Of a stretch of DNA of 64,000 nucleotides, positions 27,501 through 36,011 are shown in pieces (the first letter of the stretch is position 1; each line of letters begins with the position of its first letter). Location: contig CAMAUZ010000015.1 of the NCBI GenBank assembly GCA_945861535.1, positions 1 through 64,000 on the forward strand. Direction: 5' to 3'. The notes beneath the pieces were generated by a model that worked only from the letters and a program-made list of their open reading frames with translations, was not told the DNA's origin and searched no databases. Source of the DNA: Akkermansia muciniphila. GTDB taxonomy: Bacteria; Verrucomicrobiota; Verrucomicrobiia; Limisphaerales; BJHT01. The translations under genes and the position numbers were made by a program.

Positions 27501-28731
27501 GCCGCCGAAGGTCGCGGAAATCGTGCGCGATTTTCAGCCCGGCGGCGTGGCGTTTCTCGCGGACCTGGCGCGGTTCCTTCGCGGGCGGTATGGCGTCGAG
27601 GTCACCGCGGCGGCGTGGCCCGCGGACGCGCTGCCCGCGCACTTGCGACCGCGCATCGAGATTGTGGGCAACGACCGCAAGCTGCTCGGTGCAGGACGCG
27701 ATCTCGGGGAACTGCGGCAACGCCTGGAAAGCGTGCAGGTCGCGCCGACGCGCGAACCGGCCGACTGGCAGCGGGCGGCGCGGCAATGGGAGCGCTTCGG
27801 GGTCAACGGCTGGACCTTCGGCGATTTGCCCGCGCGCGTGACAGTCAGCGAAGGCAACGGCCTGCCCGTGTATGCGTGGCCGGGCGTGGAATTTGCCGAG
27901 GGCGTGGTGAATGTGCGGCTCTTCCGCAGCGAGGACGCGGCGCGCGAGGCGAGCCTCACGGGCGAGCAGCGCCTGGTGGAACTGGCGATTCAGAAAGAAC
28001 TCGCGTGGGTGGAAAAGGACCTGCGCGCGCTGGCCACCTGCGCGGCGCTGTATGCGCCGCTGGGCGATGTCGAGGAGTTGAAGGAGACGGCGCTGGTGAA
28101 TCTGAAGCGCCACGTCTTGCCCGCGGAACCATTGCCAGCATTGACGGAAAGCGAGTTTCAGAAAGCCGTGGCCGCAGCGCGCGAACGCATTCCCGGCCTG
28201 GCGCAGCAACTGATCGATCGCGTCGGCCTGCTGCTCAAGCTGCGGCAGGAGGTGCAGCAACGCATCGGTGCGTCGGTCGCGGCGGCACCGGCGAAACCAC
28301 GCGCGCAGACGCTTTCTTCCTTCAGCCAACTCGGCGCGGCTGCGGTGGCGACGCCGCGTCCGGCGACCGGTTTGGCCGGAGATTTGGCCGCACTGATGCC
28401 ACCGCGATTTCTCGCACAGATCGGCTTCGAGCGGTTGCCGCATCTCGTCCGCTATCTCAAGGCGCTGCTCACCCGCGCCGAGCGGGCGGGATTAAATCCG
28501 GCGAAGGATCAGGAGCGGGCGCGGCAGGTCGCGCCGTATCTGGCGGCCCTGCACGCGCTGCAGGCGAAGGGCCTGAGGTCCGTCGCCGCGCGGCGGGAGG
28601 TGGAGGAATTCCGGTGGTTGGTCGAGGAATTCAAGGTGTCCGTGTTCGCGCAGGAACTCGGCACCGCCGTGCCCGTTTCACCCAAGCGTCTGGATCAGCA
28701 GCTCGAGCGCGTGCGGGATGCGGGTGGGTGA
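24586..28731 (+). CDS. hrpA: ATP-dependent RNA helicase, HrpA type
   Basis: A DEAH-box superfamily 2 helicase of 1381 residues, the usual size of HrpA, which in other bacteria acts in mRNA processing and in rescue of stalled or collided ribosomes. Motif I is GETGSGKT (99-106), motif II DEAH (196-199) and motif III SAT (228-230). NIAETSLTIPGIRFVIDAG and QRKGRAGRVRDG are motifs V and VI. They are followed by the winged-helix, ratchet and OB-fold domains and the long DUF3418-type C-terminal half specific to HrpA. The start is uncertain: GTG at 24574, ATG at 24586 or ATG at 24604 are all in frame, and none has a good ribosome binding site. It stands alone between repeat blocks. Confidence 0.93.
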   Translation: MPPDPRMEELKALLPQAMLPDWARLGARAVRLFRDRHHPEQHAALLERLLAQIRASVALREQRRVNVPRVSYPPDLPITARKAEIVAAIRAHQVVVIAGETGSGKTTQLPKMCLEAGLGIEAKIGCTQPRRVAAQSISRRIAEELNVGWGREVGCTIRFDDRSSPQTYIKLMTDGILLAETQGDPDLSEYNAIIIDEAHERSLNIDFLLGHLNGLLARRRDLKLIVTSATIDTEAFSRHFNNAPIIEVSGRMYPVEVIYQPLAAAGEESGDVSYVEAAVATAERLLYETNEGDVLVFMPGERDIRETTDQLEGRFGREIEVIPMFGRLSSGDQQRVFTPSPRRKLVIATNIAETSLTIPGIRFVIDAGLARISRYNPRTRTKRLPIEPISQSSANQRKGRAGRVRDGVCIRLYAEEDFRERAPFTQPEIQRANLAEVILRMKAFHLGDIETFPFVQVPSPGAIAGGYALLQELGALDEQRNLTPLGRDLARLPIDPTLGRMLLQSQQEHAPRELLIIAAGLSIQDPRERPLEQRDAAAAAHQRFTSPQSDFLTLLNIWNAVHDQWETLRTQGQRRKFCKQHFLSYLRMREWQDLHAQLHDALEDLGTLKINESNAAYDAIHRSILAGMLGHVGRREERNTYKGAGNRLVTVFPGSALAERNERPVKGRAPAGSERGAVVKKPSQPQWIVAGEIVETSQLFARTLAGIDPQWIFQVAPHCCKMTHQQPLWSASAGRVLVEEIITLHGLEVQRRKVAYGNINAKDATAIFIRSALVEEDLLPPRVTANAEGDDADPDDVRVLTAEQGRGAKPDEAAMRYRFLAHNRAVRHKIENWQTRVRRYDLADPDQALCDFYAKHLENVSSIHELNRVLREHPEPDFLCVTEAALAGDQALNFDAAAFPDAVPVGGQPLAVAYAYAPGEEHDGVTIRVPFTLAQTVSPALLEWAVPGLREEKIAELLRALPKAIRRELMPLPPKVAEIVRDFQPGGVAFLADLARFLRGRYGVEVTAAAWPADALPAHLRPRIEIVGNDRKLLGAGRDLGELRQRLESVQVAPTREPADWQRAARQWERFGVNGWTFGDLPARVTVSEGNGLPVYAWPGVEFAEGVVNVRLFRSEDAAREASLTGEQRLVELAIQKELAWVEKDLRALATCAALYAPLGDVEELKETALVNLKRHVLPAEPLPALTESEFQKAVAAARERIPGLAQQLIDRVGLLLKLRQEVQQRIGASVAAAPAKPRAQTLSSFSQLGAAAVATPRPATGLAGDLAALMPPRFLAQIGFERLPHLVRYLKALLTRAERAGLNPAKDQERARQVAPYLAALHALQAKGLRSVAARREVEEFRWLVEEFKVSVFAQELGTAVPVSPKRLDQQLERVRDAGG

Positions 28732-28745
28732 GGGCGCGCCCGCCT

Positions 28746-28927
28746 GTTGTAGGAGTCGAGGTAACGAGACTCTAACCTCCTTCCGCGAGCGGCCCGCCCA
28801 AATGGAGTCCGAGCGCCGGCTTGGCACCAAGCTCCGGTCCCACACACCTCGACCAAGTCAGCCCACGAGACTCAGTCCGCTTCTCGCGCTGAAATGGTCA
28901 GCTTCTCGTAACCTCGACTCCTACAAA
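28746..28927. repeat. Long inverted repeat, family E (copy 1)
   Basis: TTGTAGGAGTCGAGGTAACG on the left returns as CGTAACCTCGACTCCTACAA on the right, with GAGACTCTAACC inside. It lies between the convergent helicase and esterase genes. Other copies are at 48246-48343 and 58855-59034. Confidence 0.88.
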
Positions 28928-28963
28928 GGGGGGGGCGGGCCGGTCGCGGCCCCCTGCCCTGCC

Positions 28964-31174
28964 TCAATTTTTTACGACCACCTTGAGCCGCTCCTTGCCC
29001 CACCACTCTTTCGCGGCGACGGCGACCGGGTATTCGAAGCCGAGGGTCGTGGGTTGCCGCAGCGTGATCGCCGAGCGCTCGGTCGCGAGCGCCACGGCCT
29101 GCGGGACATCGAGGAAACGCAGCACGTTCAGATAATCCGGGCCGTCCTGGTGCGACGCCGGCAGGTCACGGAGATCAAGGGCGGTGACATCGGGGCCGAA
29201 GAGCGAGGCGTAAAGCGTGTTGGCCGCCATGTGACGGCTGCCGCGCAGCAGCACCGGCGCGGCGGTCGTCTCCGGCAACGTGCGCGCCGCCTGCAAGGCC
29301 CGGCGGATGTCCCACACGCGCATACCGTCGAGCGTCTGACCGAGGAGCATGAAACGCCGGCGCGTCTGGACGAGATGTTTCGGGTGGCGCGACAGCGCGG
29401 TCAAACCCACGCCGCGCGGCGCGAAATAGACATGCACCGTGCGGCCGGCTTTCACGAACGCCTGCCAGTCCCCATAGATTTTCGCCGTCTCGGGCGTGGC
29501 GGTGATCTGCACGCCCGGCTCGACCGCCGCGAGTTCGTCGCGCATTTCCCCCGCGAAACCGCCGACCATGGTGCCCAGCCAGTTCGACCAGTCGCGGTCG
29601 TCGAGGACGTTCAGCACCACCTGCTCGGCGCGATTCAGTCCGACCGGACTCGCGACGTAGAGCCGCAGCGGCACGGCGTTCTGACTCTCAAACTCGAAGG
29701 CGGTGAACTGCACGCCGTCGCGCTCGCGCGTGAACACGGGGCGCAGGTCCAACGGCGCGGCCTCACGCGGCCAACCGGCGAAGACGCGCTCCTTGAGCGC
29801 GACCATCCATTCGTTGCGCTGCATCGACCACGCGGGCGCGTCCTTCGGCACTGCGGGCGCTTTCGCCGGCGCGACAAAGGTCTCGTAGATGTGGCTGGTA
29901 CGTTCGTCCTCGGGGAGTTTCTCGAAGACCTTGAGCTGCTGCCCGGTGAAGAGTTTCGCGGCGTAATTTTCCACCGGCGTCTCCTCCTTTTTCAGAAAGC
30001 GGTTGAACCACCGCAGCACGGGCACTTGCAGTTCCTGCGTGTCCTTGTGCGGCCCCTCGGTGATGAGCAGGCCGAGGTTTCCGCCCGCGTTGTTCAACTC
30101 GTAAATCTTCCGCACCTTCTCGTGCAGCCGCACGACGCCTTCGAGCGGGAAGATCGGGTCCTTGTCGGTGTTGCAAATGAGCAGCGGGCGCGGCGCGACG
30201 AGCGCGGCCACCTGCGCATAATCCCAGCGATAGGTGTTCACCATGAACATGCAGTCGCAGTGCCCCTCGACCACGCCGTCGATGACGTGATTTTGCAGAT
30301 CCGTGATGCCCGCGACCGGACACGCGGCCTTGATGCGTTCATCGAGCGCCGCGATCCACCACGAGTACGCGCCGCCACCGGAACGGCCCGTCACGCCGAG
30401 GCGCTCGGGGTCCACTTCCTTGCGGCTCTGGAGATAATCGAGCGCGCGGATGCAATTCCACGCCTCGGTGCCGGCCGAGCTGTAGCCGCGCGAATTCCAC
30501 CACCACATGCCCTTGTTGTAGGTGCCGTGGTGAATGCCCTCGATCTCCCCCAGTTGCACCGTGTCGATGAGCAGCGCGACGTAGCCGTTGCGGGCGAACC
30601 ACGCGCCGTGATGCTGATAGCCGACCTTGCTGCCGTAGCTGACGTCGTTGGTCTTCACGAGCGAATGCCCGCACACGTAGAGAATCGCCGGCGCCGGGCG
30701 GTCGAGCTTCTTGGGAACGTAGAGATTCGCCGTGACGTAGAAGCCGGGCAGCGACTGGAAGTGAAGCTTTTCCACTGTGAATTCGGGATGGTCCACCGTG
30801 CCGGTCGTGGTCGCGTGCAGGTCGGACTTCGGCGGCAACGGCGCGAGGCTCAGCATCTCGAAGAGCTGCGCGCGGAGCTTGTCCTTGCGCGCGTTCCAGT
30901 CGGCGAGGCTCGCCACATCTGCCAGCGCGCGGTTGGCGACGGAGAACGTTTCCGCGCGAAAATACTCGGCGAACAGCTTGTCACCGGGCGTCGCGTTCGG
31001 CGGCAGCTTGCCGTACGGACTGGCGGCGTGAACGACAACCGTCAGCGCCAGCGACACGCACCCGCGCAGCCACCATGCGAACGCCCGCTGCGAGCGTGAC
31101 GGTGCCGCCCCTGTCGCAGGCGCAAGCGGCCGGACGTGGGGGAAAATCGGAGAACTAAGTCGGGTGAGGTTCAT
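28964..31174 (-). CDS. Secreted alpha/beta-hydrolase, acetyl xylan esterase-like
   Basis: A 736-residue exported protein with a hydrophobic signal at about residues 25-45 (WWLRGCVSLALTVVVHAAS). It has a first alpha/beta-hydrolase domain (about 100-400). The nucleophile elbow is GVTGRSGGGAYSW near residue 262; strand and lid motifs include AILYVCGHS, YVALLIDTVQLGE and ICNTDKDPIFPLEG (the acid-residue region), with His in ITEGPHKD. The C-terminal half (about 430-736) looks like a second, possibly degenerate hydrolase domain. The family includes acetyl xylan esterases and AXE1-type dienelactone hydrolases acting on plant polysaccharides. The substrate is inferred, not shown. ATG 31174 is chosen because the frame upstream only reads a repeat element. 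Confidence 0.82.
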   Translation of the reverse strand: MNLTRLSSPIFPHVRPLAPATGAAPSRSQRAFAWWLRGCVSLALTVVVHAASPYGKLPPNATPGDKLFAEYFRAETFSVANRALADVASLADWNARKDKLRAQLFEMLSLAPLPPKSDLHATTTGTVDHPEFTVEKLHFQSLPGFYVTANLYVPKKLDRPAPAILYVCGHSLVKTNDVSYGSKVGYQHHGAWFARNGYVALLIDTVQLGEIEGIHHGTYNKGMWWWNSRGYSSAGTEAWNCIRALDYLQSRKEVDPERLGVTGRSGGGAYSWWIAALDERIKAACPVAGITDLQNHVIDGVVEGHCDCMFMVNTYRWDYAQVAALVAPRPLLICNTDKDPIFPLEGVVRLHEKVRKIYELNNAGGNLGLLITEGPHKDTQELQVPVLRWFNRFLKKEETPVENYAAKLFTGQQLKVFEKLPEDERTSHIYETFVAPAKAPAVPKDAPAWSMQRNEWMVALKERVFAGWPREAAPLDLRPVFTRERDGVQFTAFEFESQNAVPLRLYVASPVGLNRAEQVVLNVLDDRDWSNWLGTMVGGFAGEMRDELAAVEPGVQITATPETAKIYGDWQAFVKAGRTVHVYFAPRGVGLTALSRHPKHLVQTRRRFMLLGQTLDGMRVWDIRRALQAARTLPETTAAPVLLRGSRHMAANTLYASLFGPDVTALDLRDLPASHQDGPDYLNVLRFLDVPQAVALATERSAITLRQPTTLGFEYPVAVAAKEWWGKERLKVVVKN

Positions 31175-31278
31175 ATTTATGGGCCGGTGTTGGAGGAAGA
31201 GACTCGTCGATTGACCACCGGCTCCGCGACAAAATTTTGTCGGCAATCCGCGGCGGCGGGCGGGCTTACTCCGGCCCC

Positions 31279-31408
31279 GGAGCGCGGCTGTGTCGCAGCG
31301 ACCAACCGCAGCACGCCCACCTTGCGAGGGTTCGCGGGTTCTCTGGTCCGTCACGACCGGCGAGGCCACTGCGGTTGATCCCACGCGGCGCGGGACACAG
31401 CCGCGCAC
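31279..31408. repeat. Family B repeat (copy 3), one end decayed
   Basis: GGAGCGCGGCTGTGTCGC at the left pairs with GGGACACAGCCGCGC at the right; the terminal CTCC is replaced by ACC. It sits 100 nt upstream of the esterase start. The remaining gap to 31672 shows nothing further that I can support. Confidence 0.8.
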
Positions 31409-31672
31409 CACCCGCGTGCCCGGAGCGTCGCCGCATCCACGTTCGCACGCGCGCCCGCAACCTCGAGATTCACCGCAATAATTGCCGCCGCCGCGTAACC
31501 CGCTTGACCGCTGCGACGACGGGGCCTATACATCGCCCCGCCGTTGAGGTTGGGTCTGCGGTGAGACATCGCCGATTCATCAGGCCGGGCGTCTGGCCGG
31601 TGGAAAAATGGAACACGCAGCTCGGTGACAACGGACCCGGTAGCCGCCCAAACGGCTCGGGAATGGCTGGTT

Positions 31673-31762
31673 GGAGAGATGGCTGAGTGGCCGAAAGCGA
31701 CGGTTTGCTAAATCGTTATACGGGTAACCGTATCGGGGGTTCGAATCCCCCTCTCTCCGCCA
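31673..31762 (+). tRNA. tRNA-Ser(GCT)
   Basis: Full cloverleaf with a 7-bp acceptor stem (GGAGAGA/TCTCTCC) and anticodon loop TTGCTAA, anticodon GCT at 31707-31709. A class II variable arm (ATACGG/CCGTAT) and the T-arm GGGGGTTCGAATCCCCC are present. The 3' CCA is encoded. Reads AGC/AGU serine codons. Confidence 0.97.
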
Positions 31763-31964
31763 AACCAAGCATCAAGGTCTCGGTATCTCCCCGCGGGAAG
31801 TCTCAACCACTGGCAGTGGTCTGATCCTGGACACGGCGGTTGGGACTGGGCTGCCACACCGATAAACGCCAACAAACACGGATGAAAAACGGGGTTCGTT
31901 GCGTCACCGGCTGGGTGAATGATGAGGTTCCCATCGAATCCCAATCACGCCGGACGAAGGATTC

Positions 31965-32663
31965 TCAAAGCTTCGGTGCCAAATCCACGCGCGCCTTTTT
32001 CAGCGCTTCCTCCAGCGCCTCGCGCTTGGTTTTCGCGGCGTCGATCCACGCGATGACCGCGCTGGGCATGGTGCTCACAGTGGCGCGCTCGACGCCGTCG
32101 AGCTTGGCGACGGCTTGGTAGGCGGCGTAGCGGCAGCCCTTGCAGTCCAGCACGCCGATGGGGATTTCCACCTTGGCCAGCTTGTCCGTCGGCACGGTGG
32201 ACCGCGCGGTGACGGTGAACGTGTTTTTGGAAGCCTGGCCGATAAGCGCGCTGAGACGCTCGATGATTTTTTCCGGTGCGGGCGGCTGCTTGGGCTTCGC
32301 GGTGGGGAAGAGCTTTTCCAATTGGAAGCGCAGCGTGACCTCGGCCTGCGCGGCATCGAGGCTGACCAGCGCCACGTCTGGCACAGTCTTCAACACTTCG
32401 CGCAAGTCCGTCTCGCGCTCCGGTGCGCTCAGGCCGATGAGCCGGTACGTGCCGGTCTGCTCCTCGGCGAGCGCCGCAGCCACGGACAGCAGCATCGCGA
32501 CCAGCCATGCGCCAAGGCCCTGGAGCGCCGGTCTCCGACCCGGCGCGAACCGAGAACCGCGACCCGCCGGGTCGGAGACCGGCGCTCCGTCCGCACTGTG
32601 TCCGTTCCGCGTCACCCCGCCCCCCACCATTCTGTGCCCATCATTTTGTAAAAATGTCTTCAT
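31965..32663 (-). CDS. Exported protein with an HMA-like C-terminal domain
   Basis: A 232-residue protein. A hydrophobic secretion signal lies at residues 50-67 (GAWLVAMLLSVAAALAEEQ). Residues 85-160 form a beta-alpha module without a clear family. Residues 165-232 resemble a heavy-metal-associated domain: Cys174-x2-Cys177 in VLDCKGCRYAAYQAV, followed by GVERATVSTMPSAVIAW. Residues 26-48 are encoded by a perfect inverted repeat, an odd insertion before the signal. Its ATG overlaps the stop of the upstream DUF1592 cytochrome (ATGA, 32660-32663), so the two are co-translated, and this fixes the start ahead of the repeat. Metal or redox involvement is inferred from the CxxC motif. Confidence 0.7.
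   Translation of the reverse strand: MKTFLQNDGHRMVGGGVTRNGHSADGAPVSDPAGRGSRFAPGRRPALQGLGAWLVAMLLSVAAALAEEQTGTYRLIGLSAPERETDLREVLKTVPDVALVSLDAAQAEVTLRFQLEKLFPTAKPKQPPAPEKIIERLSALIGQASKNTFTVTARSTVPTDKLAKVEIPIGVLDCKGCRYAAYQAVAKLDGVERATVSTMPSAVIAWIDAAKTKREALEEALKKARVDLAPKL
32522..32588. repeat. Perfect 24-bp inverted repeat inside a coding sequence (family K)
   Basis: Arms 32522-32545 and 32565-32588 are exact reverse complements, core GCCGGTCTCCGACCCGG. It is translated as residues 26-48 of the HMA-like protein. A half copy follows trmL at 45286-45308. Confidence 0.9.
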
Positions 32664-35275
32664 CGCGTTTGGAAAAGCTGGCTCTGCGTCAGCTCGTGAA
32701 TCAGTGAGCGCACGCCGCCGCCCTGTTTCTGCGGGTTCGCCACGAGGGCGGCGATCTGCTCGCGGTCGCTGAAGGCGAGTTCGCGGCCGGTGGCGTACAC
32801 CGCGAACTGTTGCGCGAGGTTCTTCAGGAGCAGCGGCGAGTCCGCAGCGGCGAGCGCCTGAAACTCGCGGATGCCACCGAACTTCCGCTCGTCCGGCAGC
32901 ACGCCGCTCGCGTCCACCTTCGGACCAAGCGTGAACTTGATACTGATGAACGGGTCAATCCCGCCGCGCGGCGCCGGCTCGCCCTCGCCGATGGAACGGT
33001 AGCGCGTGCGATAGCCGCCGATGACATCGAAGCTCTCCAGCGCAAAACCCGGCGGGTCCAGCTTCGCGTGACAGCCCGCGCAGGACGCGTTGTTGCGATG
33101 CTTGTCGAGCAACTCGCGGATGGTCGTCGCGCCGCGCACGTCCGGCTCCACGGCGGCGATGTTCGGCGGCGGCGGCTCCGGCGGCTGGCCGAAGAGGCGG
33201 TCCATCACGAACGCCCCGCGCGGCACGGGCGAAGTCGTGGTGCCGTTGGCGGTGATTTTCAAAATCGCGCCCTGCGTGAGAAAACCGCCGCGCGGACAAT
33301 CCGCCGGCAGCGGCACACGGCGAATCTGCGCGCCGGTCACGCCCGCGATGCCGTAGTGCTTGGCGAGCTTCTCATTCACCATCACGAAGTCCGACTTCAC
33401 CAGGTGCGTCGCGTCGAGATTGCGGTCGAGCAGTTCGCGAAAATAGGCGCGCGTCTCGGCCACCATCGAGTCCTGCAAATACGGATTGAATTCGGGGTAA
33501 AGCTTCTTGTCCGCGTCGTTCGCAGCGATGGCCCGAAGCTTGAGCCATTGGCCGAGGAAGTCCTCGACGAAGCGCTCCGACTTCTTGTCCTGGAGCAGCC
33601 GCTCGACTTCGCCGCGCAGCGTCTTTGCGTCGCGCAATTTGCCCGCGGCGGCCAGCTCGGCGAGCCGCGCGTCAGGCGTGGAATTCCAGAGGAAATAGGC
33701 GAGGCGGCTGGCGAGCGCGAAGTCATCGAGCTTTGCGACCGGCTCGACCAAGTAGAGAAAATCCGGCGAACACAATGCCGCGCGATACGCCCAGCGCATC
33801 GCGGTCTCGAAGCAATCGCCCGCCTTCAACCGCTCCCCGACCTTCGTCACGTAATCCTTCCGCACTTCCGCCGACACCGGCCGCCGAAACGCCTTCGGCA
33901 AAAAGCTCGCGAGCAACCGGTCCGCGTCGGCGAGCGCGTTCGTGCTTTGCACGGTCCACAGCCCCTTGTCCGGGTCGGGACGATTCTTGCCCGCGCCGAT
34001 CTGGCGGACCTTCTTGCGGGCAGGCGGCGTCACGCCGGGATTGGCCTTGGCATCAAACTCCACCAGCGGCAAATCGCCGAACAGCACGCGGTGCGCGACC
34101 GGCGGCCAGACCTCATGCAGCGGCCCCTCGATGTCCAGCCAGTCGCACGCGATGCCCGGCCCGGTGAACGCCAGCGCGTGGCCTTTGCGCGCGTAGTTCG
34201 CGGCGGGCGCGAGCGACGCGACGTTGAAGCCGATGATTTCGTTGTGATTCAGCCAGGTGACCAACTCGTGCTCCTTCGACTCGAGCGACGGCGCATCGTA
34301 GTAGCCCAGCACGTAGCTCGGGTGCTGCCCGCCACGCCCGTCGCCGGTGAGTTGCACTACGGAAAGCCGCGCCGCCTCCGTGCCACGCGCCGGGAGAACT
34401 TTCCCTTTGTCCCATTGAAAGGCCCACACCGAGGTGCGCACGCGATACCGGCCGGGATAAATCGTGACGTGCTCGATGAAATACGGACTCAGCGACTCGT
34501 CCTCGTGACGGAAGAGGCCGGTGCTGCTGTTCGTGGTGAAAATGCCCAACCGCTCGTGCGCGCCCTGATCCAGATGCGTCCACTCGCCCGCGGGCGGGAA
34601 GTCCGGGTCCGGCTGCTTGTTCTTCAGCAACACGCCATCGCCATTCATCACGACGTGCGTAACGAAGCCGCCCGCATTCATCAGTGAGATGCGGCGAAGC
34701 TGCCGCGTCGGCGCGTCGGGCCGGGTGGCAGTGGCGAGTTCCAGCGTGTGCTCGGCGGCCTCGACATACTTGGCGAGGTTCACATGCGAGATGTCCAGCG
34801 CGTCGCTGTTCTTGTCGAAGCCGTGCGCCGAGCCGTCGGCGGGCAGATTCCCCTGCAGTGCGATGCCCGGCATGTCGAAGAGGTCGCGAATCGTGTTCTC
34901 ATACTCCGCGCGTGTGAGCCGGCGCAGCCCCGTGCGGCCCGCCCCCGCGAGCTTCGCCTGCTCCGCCGCGAGCAGCGACTCGCGTAACGCCTTCACCACC
35001 GCCACCGTGTCCGCGACAGGCGGACGCGCCGTTTTCTTCGGCGGCATTTCGCCCGACTCGATGCGGTCATGCACCTTCACCCACCGCGCGAAATTCTCCG
35101 CGTTGGCGAAGTCCGGCTTGAGCGCGGTGAGATCGAGGTTGCCCTTCTTCGTGTCCGCGTCGTGGCACTCGATGCAATGCCGGGAGAAAAAGGCCGGCGG
35201 CGGAAACTCCGCGGCGTGGGTGGCAACGCCGGTGACGAAAAGCACCAAGCTTCGGAAAAGCCCACTCGCCATCAT
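32660..35275 (-). CDS. Planctomycete-type cytochrome with DUF1587/1595/1592/1588/1585 domains
   Basis: A secreted protein of about 871 residues typical of Planctomycetes and Verrucomicrobia. A signal peptide (MASGLFRSLVLFVTGVATHA) is followed by a cytochrome c-like domain with the heme motif CIECH near residue 35. DUF1587 starts at RTGLRRLTRAEYENTIRDLF, DUF1595 and DUF1592 follow in the middle (RLLASFLPKAFRRPV, then ALASRLAYFLWNSTPD), and DUF1588 includes NASCAGCHAKLDPPGF, which holds a second CxxCH. DUF1585 closes the protein (LAQQFAVYATGRELAF). The function is not established; a role in extracellular electron transfer or polysaccharide oxidation is often proposed. The usual DUF1552 partner is missing; the next gene is the overlapping HMA-like gene. 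The start could also be 35299. Confidence 0.88.
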   Translation of the reverse strand: MMASGLFRSLVLFVTGVATHAAEFPPPAFFSRHCIECHDADTKKGNLDLTALKPDFANAENFARWVKVHDRIESGEMPPKKTARPPVADTVAVVKALRESLLAAEQAKLAGAGRTGLRRLTRAEYENTIRDLFDMPGIALQGNLPADGSAHGFDKNSDALDISHVNLAKYVEAAEHTLELATATRPDAPTRQLRRISLMNAGGFVTHVVMNGDGVLLKNKQPDPDFPPAGEWTHLDQGAHERLGIFTTNSSTGLFRHEDESLSPYFIEHVTIYPGRYRVRTSVWAFQWDKGKVLPARGTEAARLSVVQLTGDGRGGQHPSYVLGYYDAPSLESKEHELVTWLNHNEIIGFNVASLAPAANYARKGHALAFTGPGIACDWLDIEGPLHEVWPPVAHRVLFGDLPLVEFDAKANPGVTPPARKKVRQIGAGKNRPDPDKGLWTVQSTNALADADRLLASFLPKAFRRPVSAEVRKDYVTKVGERLKAGDCFETAMRWAYRAALCSPDFLYLVEPVAKLDDFALASRLAYFLWNSTPDARLAELAAAGKLRDAKTLRGEVERLLQDKKSERFVEDFLGQWLKLRAIAANDADKKLYPEFNPYLQDSMVAETRAYFRELLDRNLDATHLVKSDFVMVNEKLAKHYGIAGVTGAQIRRVPLPADCPRGGFLTQGAILKITANGTTTSPVPRGAFVMDRLFGQPPEPPPPNIAAVEPDVRGATTIRELLDKHRNNASCAGCHAKLDPPGFALESFDVIGGYRTRYRSIGEGEPAPRGGIDPFISIKFTLGPKVDASGVLPDERKFGGIREFQALAAADSPLLLKNLAQQFAVYATGRELAFSDREQIAALVANPQKQGGGVRSLIHELTQSQLFQTR

Positions 35276-35427
35276 GAACCGCAGATTTAGCCAATGCACC
35301 CGCCTACGACGCGCCCCAAGGCCAGCCGCCGCAAGTCAAATTGATCTGGATTCGCCAGCCCAACCCCGGAGAGGCGTCACGAATCGCCCGGAGTCGCACA
35401 CTTCGTGAAACGCGCGCCAAGCCGGCG

Positions 35428-35515
35428 CAACCCCGTAGGGGTTCCCCATGAATAGCCAGGGGTCGCATGCCCCCTGGACCACGCACCGAGCGGGCACAAC
35501 CCCGGCGGGGTTGCC
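35428..35515. repeat. REP palindromes left of the transposase
   Basis: Three short hairpins: CAACCCCGTAGGGGTT, CCAGGGGTCGCATGCCCCCTGG and CAACCCCGGCGGGGTTG. Matching units are found on the other side of the transposase, some with GAATAGCC or GGCTATTC spacers. This is the expected arrangement of REP sequences around a RAYT gene. Confidence 0.85.
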
Positions 35516-35538
35516 CCATGCGCGGCGGACGCTACCCT
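35511..35538 (+). promoter_or_regulatory. Possible promoter of the Y1 transposase, overlapping a REP
   Basis: TTGCCC (35511-35516) at the edge of the last left REP, a 16-nt spacer, TACCCT (35533-35538), then ATG after 6 nt. REP folding would hide the -35 element, a possible self-limiting control. Confidence 0.35.
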
Positions 35539-35544
35539 CGCTGC

Positions 35545-35991
35545 ATGGCAACCTACACCGACATCACCTACCATCTTGTCTTCGGCACCAAGCACCGCGC
35601 GCGAGTTCTGGACAAGCCGCGGCGAGACGACCTCTATCGTTTCATCTGGGGAATATTGAAAGCCCGCGACTGCCATTTGTATCGGATTGGCGGGGTGGAA
35701 GATCATGTTCACATCCTGACTTCGCTGCATCCCTCGGTGGCACTGGCCGACCTCGTGAAGGAAATCAAAACCGCCACTTCCGCATGGATCAAAGGGCGGC
35801 AGGTGTTTCGCTCGTTCGAACATTGGCAGGAGGGCTACGGGGCTTTCACGGTAGCGGCGGAAGCGCGGCCAGCATTGATCGAATACATCAAGGGACAGGA
35901 GGCGCACCACGCGCGGGAGAGTTTCGTGGACGAACTGCGGCGCATGGTCGAGACCGCGCATCTGACCTGGCAGGCGGACCACCTGCCCTGA
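35545..35991 (+). CDS. REP-associated / IS200-like Y1 transposase (RAYT)
   Basis: A 148-residue HUH single-strand transposase of the Y1 class. The metal-binding HUH motif is EDHVHIL with His54 and His56. The nucleophile is probably Tyr114 in LIEYIKGQEAHH. The opening TYTDITYHLVFGTKHR is the usual first strand. It is flanked by palindromic REP units on both sides rather than by long inverted ends, and no TnpB is nearby, which fits a domesticated REP-mobilising enzyme better than an autonomous IS200. The protein is full length with no frameshift, so it may be active on the REPs of this genome. Confidence 0.9.
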   Translation: MATYTDITYHLVFGTKHRARVLDKPRRDDLYRFIWGILKARDCHLYRIGGVEDHVHILTSLHPSVALADLVKEIKTATSAWIKGRQVFRSFEHWQEGYGAFTVAAEARPALIEYIKGQEAHHARESFVDELRRMVETAHLTWQADHLP

Positions 35992-36011
35992 ATGGCGGCC
36001 TGGGCGCGCAT

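Noticed and set aside
28718-31099. Plus-strand frame opposite the esterase
   Set aside because: Antisense shadow without motifs; the minus-strand gene has a signal peptide and nucleophile elbow.
31580-31768. 62-codon minus-strand frame over tRNA-Ser
   Set aside because: Typical spurious protein read from the complement of a tRNA (GDSNPR-like stretch).
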